From positions 30,210,939 to 30,274,938 of the forward strand of contig NC_086034.1 in NCBI RefSeq assembly GCF_036323735.1: 64,000 nucleotides of DNA. Reading direction: 5' to 3'. Within the stretch, counting starts at the first letter, position 1, and each line of letters starts with the position of its first letter. The notes under the pieces are model-generated. The model made no database searches and was not told the DNA's origin. It saw only the letters and a program-made list of their open reading frames with translations. This stretch comes from Rattus norvegicus (lineage: Eukaryota; Chordata; Mammalia; Rodentia; Muridae). The translations under genes and the position numbers were made by a program. Positions 25,427 to 37,128 of this stretch are shown piece by piece.

Positions 25427-25913
25427 AAACTGTGGATGGTCTCAGACAAATTTTTGCTTTTTAAGGTGAAACATTTTCTCTTGCTGAAAAAAAAAAGGTT
25501 AAAAGCTTCAAGACCTGGCATAGAATACCAGTAGATGCATTATTTTGAGGGAGAATTAGAAATAATGTATATTCTGAGGGGGACCGTAATCTCACGGAGC
25601 TGTGTTTCTGTAGCAATGCCATCAAATAGACAAACATACAGCTGTGACATTACCCAAAGACACTTAGTTGACACGCTCTGTTTTTACATAGAGTGACAAA
25701 AAACTTGGCTTGCGGGAGTTGAGAGTAGTCTTGCATATAGAAGTCTGAAGCAGAAACAACATCCCAGCAGGCACAACTATCAAGATAAGTATATGTGGTT
25801 TAGGACTCGTTTCTGTAATAACTGCATGGTCCTTGAGGCGTTTCAAAACATGATCAGATACAATCAAGTGATCCTGAAATAGCTTTGGATTTTCTTTATG
25901 TTTTTAACAATTA

Positions 25914-26082
25914 TTCATTTAAGTACATGAGTACATTGTAGCTGTTTTCAGACACACCAGAAGAGGGCATCAGATCCCGTTACAGATGGTTGTGAGCCAC
26001 CATGTGGCTGCTGGGAATTGAACTCAGGACCTCTGGAAGAGCAGTCAGTGCTCTTAACAACTAAGCCATCTCTCCAGCCCAC
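25914..26082 (-). mobile_element. B2 SINE, minus strand
   Basis: Nearly complete. On the minus strand it begins gggctggagagatggctta and continues through the caaccatctgtaac and cttctggtgtgtctg blocks to the end. Fairly well preserved. Confidence 0.85.
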
Positions 26083-27284
26083 TTTTGTTTTCCCTAATAG
26101 TTAAATTTCTTCTTAGGGAATTTTATACATTCTGTAATACATTTCTCTCTCTCTCTCTCTCTCTTATCCCCTGTACCTCCCATCCCTGACGTAAATCCTC
26201 TGCAGGTCCTGTCTCCATATTCATGTGTTTTTGTTTTGTGATCCATTCTGAGTGACCATGGGCACGATATTATTTGGCAGAGCCTGGTGGGTGAACCAGT
26301 GACTACACATCTGGAGATAATGACCCATTGTCCCAGAATCCTTTCTTTGAAAACAGCAGTCCCGTAGAGATGGATGGGATCCTAAGAGCCCTCCCACCAA
26401 GTCCTGCAAGGCCTATGTAGAAGAAGTACATCACTTGGAGCATGACTTTGAGCAGTATATCTTGTCTTCCGTCTTTCTCTTCCTGTTTCTGCCTCTCCTA
26501 TTCTCTCTCCTCTTTCTCCTTTTGGTCTGCCTTGCACTGAGAACCTATGCTCACCACAAAGCCTTCTGTGATGATGTCTTGCCTGGCTACAGACCCAGTA
26601 GTACAAGGTCAATTGACCATGAATGGGCACCTAGAATTGAGTCCAAAAGAAACTTTCATCTTCGTACCTTGCTCATATTAAAGATTTCTTAATGGAAATG
26701 TAAAATAGCTTCCCACCTTATGTTTTGCATACTAATTTACATTTCCCAAAAAGTTCATGAGGTTCCATTTTCTTCAAATGTTTACTTTGTTGTTCTTTGG
26801 GTAATCATTACTCCAGAGGGAGTTAACTAGAAATCAATAGATTCTGTCAACATCTTAAAAAAATTGCTTAATATAAGATGAAGTTGTATTTAGTACTGAA
26901 TATTAATTATTAATTAGAGGTTATTAATTAGACATAGGGTTTTGTTTTATAATGAAAACTTAGCCACTCACGTGAAAGCTGAGACTTGTGAATTGAAGAG
27001 TCTCTACTTTGCCAAGTATTGTGAATGGGACTCTCATAAAGACAAAACATTTGTTTCTCCAGCATGCCTTTTTATCATCACTCTGGTCTTTCAGACTCAT
27101 ATCAGAATATCCTGTGATGCTTTCCTTATAGAGCTATACCACATCAGCAGCTCTAAACTCTTCCACATCCTTCCTGAAAACAATTCCTAGGACAAAGGAA
27201 CCACACGGTCAATTTTCAACAAGAATGATGCCTACTCTGACTTTCTTAATTGGGTAATCATCTTACTAACACTACAGAACACGT
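26083..27284. other. Mostly unassigned
   Basis: A short TC tract lies at 26143-26164. The stretch 26450-26690 (pyrimidine-rich, then ttgcctggctacagacccag) might be an old LTR but cannot be placed. The rest is AT-rich. Confidence 0.4.
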
Positions 27285-27470
27285 TCCATAACTGGTTTAA
27301 TGAGGGAGGTTTATGTTGGCTCATGACTTGAAGGGATCATGGCAAGGAAGGATAGGGGTAAAAGGCTCCAAGCCAGCAGGAACATGCACGGGACTCCACT
27401 TCCTCATGTCTTGGCAGAATGGGAAGAAAATATTGGACAGGAAGCAGGCTGATATATAAACTTCAAGTCC
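27285..27470 (-). mobile_element. Possible MaLR-type LTR fragment
   Basis: gagggaggtttatgttggctcatg and tttcttccc-like blocks resemble MaLR LTR read on the minus strand. Weak. Confidence 0.35.
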
Positions 27471-27618
27471 AATAATCTAGCAACTCCAGGTAGGTTGTCT
27501 CTTCCGAAGGTTACATAATTTGCCAAAATTGCACCTCTAGCTGGAGAAACACTTGTTAAAACACATAGAACTGTTGGGACGTTCCTCCTCCTCCACCTCC
27601 TTTTCCTTTTTCTCCAGA

Positions 27619-27808
27619 CAAGGTTCCTTTGTGTAACTGTCCTGGAAATAGCTCTGTAGACCAGCCAGACTTGAAACTCCACCTGCCTCTGCCTCCTGAG
27701 TGCTGTAGCCCTGGCCATTCTGTAGACCAGGCTGGTCCTAGACTCACAGATCTGCCTGTTTGTTTTCCAAGTGCTGGGATTAATGGCATGCACCGCAACT
27801 ACCCAGTG
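27619..27808 (-). mobile_element. Two overlapping or tandem B1 SINEs, minus strand
   Basis: Two B1-like units (about 27619-27706 and 27707-27808) both read on the minus strand, each with its own tctgtagaccag segment and a ctgagtgctg or ccaagtgctgggatta block. The open frames at 27404-27798 are side effects of this. Confidence 0.75.
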
Positions 27809-28214
27809 ACATTTCTCTTTTAAACCATATGAGGGTCCACAGTAACATGGAGTGCATATAGTAATGGTTGCCTAATACAGTGCACAGTTGAAACTTAAAT
27901 CATCATATTCTAAACTAATTATGTGTTACCCAGCTTTCCTGAACTAAGTGGGGCTTACCCTTGAGGCTTACAGACAATCATTGTGTTGGAATCTTTGAGT
28001 TGTTCAGAGGAAAGGAAGAATGAGCCTTCTTTTCCTTCTGTGACCCCAGGACATTCTTCCTGGAAATCAATCAATCAGATCAACAAGAGGCAGGTACGGC
28101 GAGAATCAGACACATGTGAGCCTCAAGAAATTAGAATGAAGGTCGATTTTGGATGGATCGTGCAAATATGTCAGGACCCCTTATTCCCAAGAAAGCCACA
28201 AGGACCTCCATCAT

Positions 28215-28633
28215 TGTCCTAGTTAGCATTACTTGTCAACTCGGCATAGCCTAGAACCACTTGGAAGCGAGTCTTGAGCAATTGTACATGTCATATTGCT
28301 TTGTGGACATGTCTGTATAGGATTGTCTTGTCTGTCTTAATTGATGTAGAAGGACCCAGTCTCCTATAGCCACATCCAACAGCACTGTGGGTGGTACTAC
28401 TTCCTGGTCAGGCAGTCCTAGCGTGTGTAACAAGCTACCTGAGCTTGGGTCAATGAAGAAGGCAGAGAGCGGTATGCTTCCATGACTGCTGGTTTAAATT
28501 TTTTCTTGAGTTCCTGCTCTGATTTCCTTCAGTGATCCACTGTGACCTGGGAGTGTGAGCCAAATAAAACTTGCCCTGATAAGGTAACTTTTGTCAGTGT
28601 GTTTCATCCCAGGAACAAAAGGAAACTGAAACA
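28215..28633 (+). mobile_element. MaLR-type LTR, plus strand
   Basis: Runs from tgtcctagttagc to gaaactgaaaca, with a late gtgagccaaataaaac polyadenylation signal as in MaLR LTRs. The 5 bp on either side are atcat and ataat, a possible 5-bp ERVL-type TSD with one change. Confidence 0.65.
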
Positions 28634-28707
28634 ATAATGGATTCAGAGCTTAATAAATTTAATTAAATCAAGGATTAGAAATAGTGAAGCTATTACTGTG
28701 TCCAATA

Positions 28708-28759
<52 letters not shown>
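28708..28759. repeat. CA microsatellite
   Basis: Pure CA tract of about 26 units. Confidence 0.95.
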
Positions 28760-28763
<4 letters not shown>

Positions 28764-30419
28764 AAAGAACACATTGGCAATGATTCCGGAAATGAGGCCA
28801 TAGCAGTCTCCTCAATGATATGCTTAGTTCATTTTTCCTTTCTTCATTTCTCTGCACTTAGAAAGACTGAATGTCAACCCTACTGAGGTGGAGTTTGAGA
28901 GTCTACTAGTTTATACCTCATTAATTTTCATTTACACATGGAGGGTCTAGTGTTAAGCTGGTGAAGTCACAATGTTTAACAGAAAGGATATTTTGCTTGT
29001 ATTAAGATAGTAAATGAAAAGAATTCAACCTTTTGATTTTCAACCCTGAAAATTAAATAGTCACACAGGCTTCTCATGGAGTTTTTTGTATTGCATTAAT
29101 TGACACTAGTCAGTGCAACATTTTATCATTATTTTCATAAGCAAGGCGAAAATGATGCATGGAATCTTTTTGTTATTATCTAAGGACTTGCTACTCTTAC
29201 CACATTGGTGCATGGTAATGTTCATACTATCATACTACTACTGTTTTCATTGCAATATGTGCTTTTTCTAGTTTAAATGGGAAGTTTTTTTTTCCACTTA
29301 AAGCTGCTATGGTGCTAAGGATAGAGAAAACCATTTAATGGATGTGACTATAGGTTTTCCTTTCACTTTTCATAAGCATATAAACAGACACAGTCACACA
29401 TATGTGTATGTATATAGATGACAGACACATACATCAAAGATAAAGACACAGACATATACACAAATGTACACATATTCACATTACATATTGAAAAACCACT
29501 GTTAATTTGCATTAAATTACCGATTAATTCTGGAATTCTCTACAAAAGGATAGGGAAATAAATGCTTTGCCTATGACCTTACAAGCCAGGGCCTCTATGC
29601 CAGAGAAAGTATTATCAGGGCCTTTTCTCCTATGCTCAGTTAGAAAATTATTGTTTAATTATCAGCAGCCGTACAATATCTAGCAGCAGATATATTGTTC
29701 TCTTTTTCCCACATCACAGGAAGAAAAATGATCAACTATGCATGGTCGTATAATTTTGTTCTCTTCTAACAATTTGATAATATCCAAATTCATGATTATA
29801 AGCTTAAGTAAAACAATGAATAAAGTTTGATGTATGACTGAGTTTTAAGTACTCCCGACAGAGAGGATGATGAAAAGGGTCTACGTTCCCTGTGTTTTCT
29901 GCCAACTCCACTGTCTACAGACTTCAGCCAGTATTTGGATGCTCTCTTTAGGCAGAACTCCCTCAGATGTTCTTTATGATAAGGCGAAAGAGAGAAGGCA
30001 GAGCAACTTTGTGTCTGCAGTAACATAGAAGGCCTGAAACCACTGCACACTGGTTTGGGGATGCGTCAAAGGCTTTGAAAGGAAGAGAAAATGGTCATTA
30101 GCAACAGTGACTTTGAACCCCTGGCAATGGTTCCTAAGGTTAAACTGAACCATTCCTGGACTAAATAACATGAGGAGTCAGTGTCCACACAACGTGACCT
30201 ATAGCAGTAACAGCAGTTGGGAATAGAGAACAGAGATTTTTAATTTAAATCATAGCCCTGTCAGACTTAAACAATTTCTAAATAGAGCCTCTATATAGTT
30301 TATCTTTTTTCCACAGAAGGACTTTATGAGAATGCTCTATTTTTCTTGTTGGCATATATATATGCATTGAAACAATCTTTTGAGAGTGACAGGTTTTTTT
30401 ATAATTTTATATTTTATAC
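28760..30419. other. Nothing recognised
   Basis: AT-rich sequence with a few CA/TA runs near 29395-29480. Frames at 29796-30171 overlap each other and look like chance. Confidence 0.5.
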
Positions 30420-30595
30420 ATTTATATTCTGTATATGTTGGGGGTGGTGGAACATGCATACACTAGCCTGTAAAAGTTAGAAGACAACTAGTAGTAATTG
30501 TTCCCTTCTGTGAGGGGATCATGTGTGTTCCAGGGATTAAAGTCAGGAAGTCAGGCTTTGGTGGCAAGTGCTTTTCTCCACTGATCATGGATGCT
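30420..30595 (-). mobile_element. Degenerate B3/RSINE, minus strand
   Basis: gaggggatcatgtgtgttcc and ttggtggcaagtgcttttctccactga resemble the reverse complement of a B3-type SINE. Confidence 0.45.
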
Positions 30596-31000
30596 TTTCT
30601 TATTATGAACAACTGGAATAAGTAGAATCAAACGAAGCCTAGAGGCATGACCACCCTCAGGGTGTATTCGTGGGTGTATGTCTAAGGGTATATTCGTGGT
30701 GAAGAAAAGATTGTACGACCATGGAATAAAATCACCAGCCTACTCTCAGCAATAGTTTTAGAACCTGAAAACAAATCAGTTTAATTGGTGAATTTGGTCA
30801 ACAACAAGATCCGTTGTTGGAAGGAAAAATGGCCAGTCTTTATGTGAGTTCCAATCACATTGCTTTAAAATTCTCGTCCAACAGACAGTATGGTGTAGTT
30901 AAAACCTCAGATGGTCTCCCATGCATGAATATGCAAGCGTGACATGAAACATTAATGTAAATATAGGTCTCCCAGTAGATTGCCTCCAGGATGCAGTCTT

Positions 31001-31210
31001 TTTTTTTTTATTTGGGTATTTTTTATTTACATTTCCTGTCCATAACCCCCCTTAACTCAACCCACCTCCCCCTTCTTCTATGAGGGTGTTCCCCCTCCCC
31101 AACCACTCCCTTTCCTGCCTCCCCACCCTGACATTCCCTTACATGAGGTGTTGAGCCTTGGCAGGACCAAGGGTTTCTCCTCCCATTGGAGCCCAACAAG
31201 GCCAAGAGTA
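31001..31210 (-). mobile_element. L1 3'UTR fragment, minus strand
   Basis: A T run (the tail) is followed by C-rich 3'UTR sequence and the gaccaagggtttctcctcccattgg block seen in other L1 copies here. Similarity ends near 31205-31210, so only about 200 bp were inserted. A clear TSD is not visible. Confidence 0.75.
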
Positions 31211-32034
31211 CAGCCTTTGTATGAGCGTCATGCATGCAATGTGCCAACTCAGGTACCTTAGGGCCTCCTGAAACTCCAGCAGGTTTCTGCTTTGGAGATC
31301 GATGTTTATATTGGACATGTGATCTAGAGAATAGAGTGTCACGATCCATAACACTGATTAATTCTTCAGGAAAAAGATATTTCTGCTGAAATAATAAACT
31401 GTATATATAAGCACAAAGAGCAAGTTCAAATTTATTTATGCCCTCCTTTAGTATTTTATACAATATAGTGTAGCTAAAAGCTCCAATGAGTGTGAAACTG
31501 TGGTATTTTACTAAAATGTAAACTATTCCAAAGCTGGCCTGTATGTGCTGAAGTCCATTTGTAAATGTTTTGCTTCTATTTTCACTAATAAAACCATTGA
31601 AAGAGGCGAGCCAGTCAGACTTCATCTATATATAGGAAGTCTACAGAAAGTCTCTAGGTTCCGTGGAGCAATAAAAAGAATATCCAGATAACCAGGAGTC
31701 TTCGCTTGAGTGTGGCCAGACTTATACAATCAGAGGCCAAATGGTTAAGCCTTTCTCTTCTGTAAGAATGAAACAATGAGGTGAATATACTGGAGGTCAC
31801 ATCTCAGTCTGATTCTGTGCTTCTCAGTGATTCAAATCATCCAACTCATTCGTCATCATCTACTGACATCTAGAAGGTCTTTGGCCTCAAAAGCATCAGA
31901 GAATGTCTTTCATTTGAAAGGCACTCACAATTGGTAAAGGAAGACTTGGAGAAGAGACTTTCTTATATCTGTGATCTCCTTTGAATGATAAAGCCAAAGA
32001 TATTCAGCTTGAGGCTACTTGGAAGGGATCTGAA

Positions 32035-32036
<2 letters not shown>
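31211..32036. other. Unassigned; long chance-like minus frame
   Basis: A 200-codon minus-strand frame (31023-31625) starts in this unassigned DNA and runs into the L1 3'UTR fragment. Its C-terminal third is L1 3'UTR read as protein, and the rest shows no family features. Confidence 0.45.
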
Positions 32037-32094
<58 letters not shown>

Positions 32095-32112
32095 GTGTGC
32101 GTGTGTGTGTGT
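32037..32112. repeat. TC/TG compound microsatellite
   Basis: TC tract (32037-32090) followed by GTGCG and TG units. Confidence 0.95.
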
Positions 32113-32395
32113 TCATTTTGATATGTCCCTTGTGAAGGAGGATGGGGGGCACTGATGAGCAGACATAAAGTTACAGGTAGAGCAGGAATACGTTCTGGCA
32201 TGACAGTGACAGTAATAATTCATTTCAGAATAGCACAGAGAACAGTTTGCTTTCCATATCGCCCCACAAAGATATGTATTTGAGAGTGTTAAGTAGTAGC
32301 CCAATTCTGCTTATTCTATGGCATACACATGCATAAAGCACTGAATTGTACTCTATAAATATATACAGTTCTGATTGGCCAACCAAGTGAAACTG

Positions 32396-32607
32396 GAGGG
32401 TGGAGACAGGATGGTAAAATGCTTGCAGAACAAACAGGAAAACCCGAGTTCAGATCCCTAGAACCCACATATAAAAACTGGGCAGAGGCACATGACCAAT
32501 TTGCAATCTTAGCTCTAGAGATGCAGGAGGATTCTTGAGGTCTGCACGTCAGACTGTCTAGTGGCTCAGTGACCTCTCAGGACAATGAGAGACCTTGTGT
32601 AAAAATG

Positions 32608-32608
<1 letters not shown>
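32396..32608 (+). mobile_element. B3-like SINE ending in CA/GA microsatellite
   Basis: The text acccgagttcagatccctagaacccacat and gagagaccttgtgtaaaaat matches the B3 group. A long CA then GA tract follows directly. Confidence 0.6.
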
Positions 32609-32689
<81 letters not shown>

Positions 32690-32702
32690 AAGAGAGAGAG
32701 AG
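32609..32702. repeat. CA/GA compound microsatellite
   Basis: CA repeats then GA repeats with AAAG interruptions, grown from the tail of the B3-like SINE. Confidence 0.95.
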
Positions 32703-35055
32703 ATCTCTATCCATGCATAAATATGTTCACACTCACCCTTTCACATAAACATGTTCCCACATGGAAACACATACAGGATTGATGATGATATTAATAATAA
32801 TAAAAATATTTTAATTTTGGAGGGAATGCTGAGCTGCAACATGTGGCTTTGTCATTGCGTCTGTCTAAGTATCTTCCTCTTGGCCACGAGCAGCATGTGG
32901 TGGCTTCTCTGGGTAGCTTGTGTCAATATGCTGCAGGTTTTATTTTATTTTACTTTAGTTTTTTGGGAGAAAATATTCAGGGGTGACTCATAAGATTTTG
33001 TTTTGGAAAAAAATTGTAGTACATTTTTGACTTTTCCCTTTTCTTTTCCAAGCAGCTGTGACAGGTGCACTTGAGAGTCCAGGTGCTGCGTGGTATTTGA
33101 GAGAAACCGCTCTTGCTTTTCTTCCACACCTGGAGTACCTGATTTTGCACACTCCCAAGAATGTCTACCTAAAAATACCATCTGCAAAAGAAATAAATTA
33201 GTTTTGGCACAACTTGTTGAAGAAATTGGTAGTATTTACTAACATTTTGTCACACCTATGAATAAAAAAGAAGTTAGTGACTTTGCCAGCTGGAAGAGTA
33301 CTACATAAAGCAACCAAGTAAACAGAAAGTGAGTGTGTGTGCATACATACGTGCATGTGTGCTTGTGCATGCATGTATGTGCATGTGTGTTGTGCATATT
33401 CGTGCATGTGTGAATGTGTGTATATATGCATGCTTTATTTGCCTGTGTACGCATGTGCATATGTGTGTGTATGCTTGAGTATTGAGTTTTTTATCTTACA
33501 CAAAATGCCTTCCAGTATAAGTAAATATACATGGCTATGTGCTTTCTAAGACATTATATTTTCTCTGTAATATTTTAACATATAGTCTCTATTTTAAATT
33601 TATAATATACTATCACTGGAATTATAAACTCATTTAATCTGGGTTTTGTGATTGGTCCTTTCAAAAGCATCATGTCTCCATCAAATTCCAGCATGTTCCT
33701 GTGGCCCACCATGCAGACAACGAGAGCAGTGCAAGCATGAACACATTCCTCACCATGGAGCTTTTGCTTTTGTTAAATTCAAAAGGGATAGAATTGCATT
33801 TAATGAGTGTTTCATGATTATGAACAGAGCATTGACCTAAGCACACATGCCCTGTGAATGTGAGCCTCCCTCCCTCCTTTAGACTAAGCCTCCTTAAATG
33901 GGATTCTAGCAACTCTGCCCAATAGAAAGTCAGCATATAATTAATTTGTGCTGTGTGGATCACAGTGCTCAGGGCTTGGTAATCTATCTCACCTCATAAA
34001 ATGGCATGTTAACTCTCTCTCAGCAATAAGTCATACAGAACCACTTGCGAGTTAGCTTTCCAGGTAGAATCAGGCCCTCTGAGTCTTCTTGTTGGATACA
34101 TTTTCAAAGCATCTCACTTTTCGATTTGGACATGAGCCTTGAAGGGACTCATGTATTCCCAAAGAAGAAACAAATACCCATACTGTCACAAACAAAAATG
34201 TAATCACTCAAATATAATTTGTTATTTTTGAAGGAATAATCTGGGAGACATCTCCCTTTAAAGACGCACTTCTGATTTTTTGACCCTGGATTAACCATAA
34301 AAGATACATCCTGTGACCTAATGAAAAGGCAGCTTCTGGCATAAGAATTGTACAAAGCAATGGTGACACCTACAGAGAATGCATGTAAACTCTCAACTTT
34401 AGTTGGAATATACTCGATTGACTGCTACTAATACTTTACGTTACAACCATCCTGGTGGGCACAAAGTAAGACTACTTAAGTTTGATGTGTTCCGGTTTTA
34501 AAGGCACGCCATTTGTTGTGAAACATCTTACTTTATCACCCTGTCAACAAATGTCATTGCTGCAACGTTACAATTTGATTGCCAATTTTCTGTCAGTCAA
34601 GTGTGCAGCCCACTTTGCTTAGCAACACTATGGTAGTCCCATCTGATGATGTGAAATCAGTGATGTGCATGTAGGCCACACTTCTACTGAGGAAAGAGCT
34701 CTCTTCTCTTCTCTTCTCTGATGGTTCTATGATAGAATGTTCCAGAACATAAATCCAGATAACAAGAAGAACTAAGAGCTCCATCTTATGAAACAATTAG
34801 TCTCAAAAATTTATTTAATCACAGTCCACTGAATATATTTTAGGTAAGTTAAACCCCTATTAATGGACATTATGACAGAATGCAAATGTCATATGTTGTC
34901 TTAAGAAAAATTTATTGAGTATTAGAGCCTAATCTCTTCATGTGATGACTATTAATGAAGAGAAGTTGGACTCCACTGATTGGAGGAAAGCTGAAGGTAT
35001 TACCAGCAACTGTTAAAAATTATCTCATTTATTTTCAGTAAAAAATAAAAACACC
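32703..35055. other. Mostly unassigned
   Basis: Apart from the TG-rich tract (33330-33475) no repeat is evident. The interval 34420-34640 is repeat-free with motifs such as ctgtcaacaaatgtcattgc and could be conserved non-coding sequence. No exon is supported. Confidence 0.45.
33330..33475. repeat. Degenerate TG/GCATG-rich tract
   Basis: Alternating purine-pyrimidine sequence of gtgtgtgcat and gcatgtat type. All frames across it are repeat-derived. Confidence 0.85.
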
Positions 35056-35356
35056 TGTCCTAGTTGGCATTCTATGGCTGTGATAAAGAACAGGACTGAG
35101 GGCTATTCAGGAGGAAGAGATTTATTTCAGTTTATGTGTTGCATCCCATCACTCAGGGAAACCAGGATAGGAATTCCAGTTAGGAACTTGGAGGTAGGAA
35201 ATGAAGCAACAGCCATGGTGTGTGACTGCTTACTGGTTCTTTCTATTTCGCCACAGCTAGCTACCCCTTAGAACAACCCAAGTCTAGAAGTGGACCACCT
35301 ATTGTGAGCTAGACTCTTCTCCATTTATTAGGAGAAATCAAGAAGATGTCTGACAA
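35056..35356 (-). mobile_element. MaLR-type LTR, first part (split by L1)
   Basis: Starts tgtcctagttggcattc and follows the MaLR order on the minus strand until the L1 insertion at 35357. The remainder is at 36103-36208. Confidence 0.7.
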
Positions 35357-36102
35357 AGCTCGGATTACCCAAGATACAATCCACAGACTACATGAAGCTC
35401 AAGAAGAAGGATGAAAAAAGTGTGGATCCTTCAGTCCTTCTTAGAAGGGGGAACATAGATATCATAGGAGGAGATATGGAGACAAAGTTTGGAGCAAAGA
35501 CTGAAGGAATGGCCATTCAGAGCCTGCCCCACCTGGGGATGTAGTCTATATACATACAGCCACCAAACCCAGACAATATTGCTGATGCCAAGAAGTGCAT
35601 GATGACAGGAGCCTGATACAGCTATCTCCTGAGAGTCTCTGCCAGAGCCTGACAAATACAGAGGTGAATGACCACAGCCAACCATTGAACTGAGAACAAG
35701 GTCCCCATTGGAGGAGTTAGAGAAAGGACTGAAGAAGCTTAAAGGATTTGCAACCCCATAAGAAAAACAATACCTACCAACCAACCAGAGCTCTCAGGGA
35801 CTAAACTACCATCCAAAGAGTACACATGGACAGACCCATGGCTCTAGCTACATATATAGCAAAGATGGCCTTGTTGGACACCAATGTAAGGAAAAGCCCT
35901 TGTTCCTGCCAAGGCCGGACCCTGCAGTGTAGGGGAATATCAGAGTAGGGAGGCAGGAAGGGGTGGGTAGTTGGGTGGGGGGAACACCTTCATAGAAGAA
36001 GAGGGAGGGGAGAAGGGATAGGGGGGTTATGGATGGGAAGCTGGGAAAGGGAATAACATTTAAAATGTAAATAAAAAATATCCAATTAAAAAAAAAGACC
36101 AA
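35357..36102 (+). mobile_element. 5'-truncated L1 3' end nested in a MaLR LTR
   Basis: Plus-strand L1 3'UTR sequence with the G-rich tract near 35935-36035 and an A tail at 36088-36096. It is flanked by imperfect repeats, aagaagatgtctgaca at 35341-35356 and aagaaaatgtctgaaa at 36103-36118, which read as a diverged TSD. Both flanks are parts of a single MaLR LTR, so the L1 landed inside it. The antisense ORF at 35431-35784 is a shadow. Confidence 0.78.
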
Positions 36103-36208
36103 AAGAAAATGTCTGAAAGACATGCTTACAGGCCAATCTGATGGAGGCAACTCTTCAATCGACAGCTCCTTTCCCAGATGTGTCAAGGTGACACTAAAGT
36201 TAGTGTTA
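36103..36208 (-). mobile_element. MaLR-type LTR, second part
   Basis: Continues the LTR after the L1: cttacaggccaatctgatgg, and gtgtcaaggtgacac near its end. Confidence 0.68.
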
Positions 36209-36393
36209 CGATACCTAAAATAGCTTTAATAATGAAACCAGATCCAACCTTAGTCGTGAGCATGCATGGATGCAGAGATATGCTTCAGAATAAATTTTTC
36301 AATCTGTGCTCTTACATAATTCTACACATTTTCAAGAAGGTATTCCCAAGAGTCTTGTTTTCATTGTTTTAGATGCTCATGGGCAAACCAATT

Positions 36394-36405
36394 AAGTGTA
36401 CTTTT
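36394..36405. repeat. Target-site duplication, left copy (full-length L1)
   Basis: The 12-bp sequence aagtgtactttt abuts the L1 A tail. Its last T bases cannot be told apart from the tail. It matches the right copy at 43386 exactly. Confidence 0.9.
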
Positions 36406-36419
36406 TTTTTTTTTTTTTT

Positions 36420-37128
36420 ATTAACTTGAGTATTTCTTATATACATTTCGAGTGTTATTCCCTTTCCCGGTTTCCGGGCAAACATCCCCCTCCCCCCTCC
36501 CCTTCCTTATGGGTGTTCCCCTCCCAAACCTCCCCCCATTGCCGCCCTCCCCCCATAGACTAGTTCACTGGGGGTTCAGTCTTAGCAGGACCCAGGGCTT
36601 CCCCTTCCACTGGTGCTCTTACTAGGATATTCATTGCTACCTATGAGGTCAAAGTCCAGGGTCAGTTCATGTATAGTCTTTAGGTAGTGGCTTAGTCCCT
36701 GGAAGCTCTGGTTGCTTGGCATTGTTGTACTTTTGGGGTCTCGAGCCCCTTCAAGCTCTTCCAGTTCTTTCTCTGATTCCTTCAATAGGGGACCTATTCT
36801 CAGTTCAGTGGTTTGCTGCTGGCATTCGCCTCTATATTTGCTGTATTCTGGCTGTGTCTCTCAGGAGCGATCTACATCCGGCTCCTGTCGGTCTGCACTT
36901 CTTTGCTTCATCCATCTTGTCTAATTGGGTGGCTGTATATGTATGGGCCACATGTGGGGCAGGCTCTGAATGGGTGTTCCTTCAGTCTCTGTTTTAATCT
37001 TTGCCTCTCCCTTCCCTGCCAAGGGTATTCTTTTTCCTCATTTAAAGAAGGAGTGAAGCATTAACATTTTGATCATCCGTCTTGAGTTTCGTTTGTTCTA
37101 GGGATCTAGGGTAATTCAAGCATTTGGG
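36420..37128 (-). other. L1 3'UTR with G-rich polypurine tract
   Basis: This is sense sequence downstream of the ORF2 stop. At 36488-36555 the plus strand is a run of C blocks, so the L1 sense strand carries many runs of three or more G in a purine tract, a layout able to form a G-quadruplex. Such a tract is a known conserved feature of mammalian L1 3'UTRs. The same tract recurs in the copy at 51050-51125 and, degenerate, at 31045-31095. The polyadenylation signal lies at the tail end, 36417-36422. Confidence 0.8.

Noticed and set aside
30990..31225. TSD for the 31-kb L1 fragment (tgcagtcttt versus tacagccttt)
   Set aside because: Two mismatches in ten bases and an unclear right boundary make it too weak to claim.
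31023..31625. 200-codon minus-strand open frame
   Set aside because: Its last third is L1 3'UTR read as protein and the rest lacks any recognisable domain. AT-rich DNA of this length is expected to give a frame of this size by chance.
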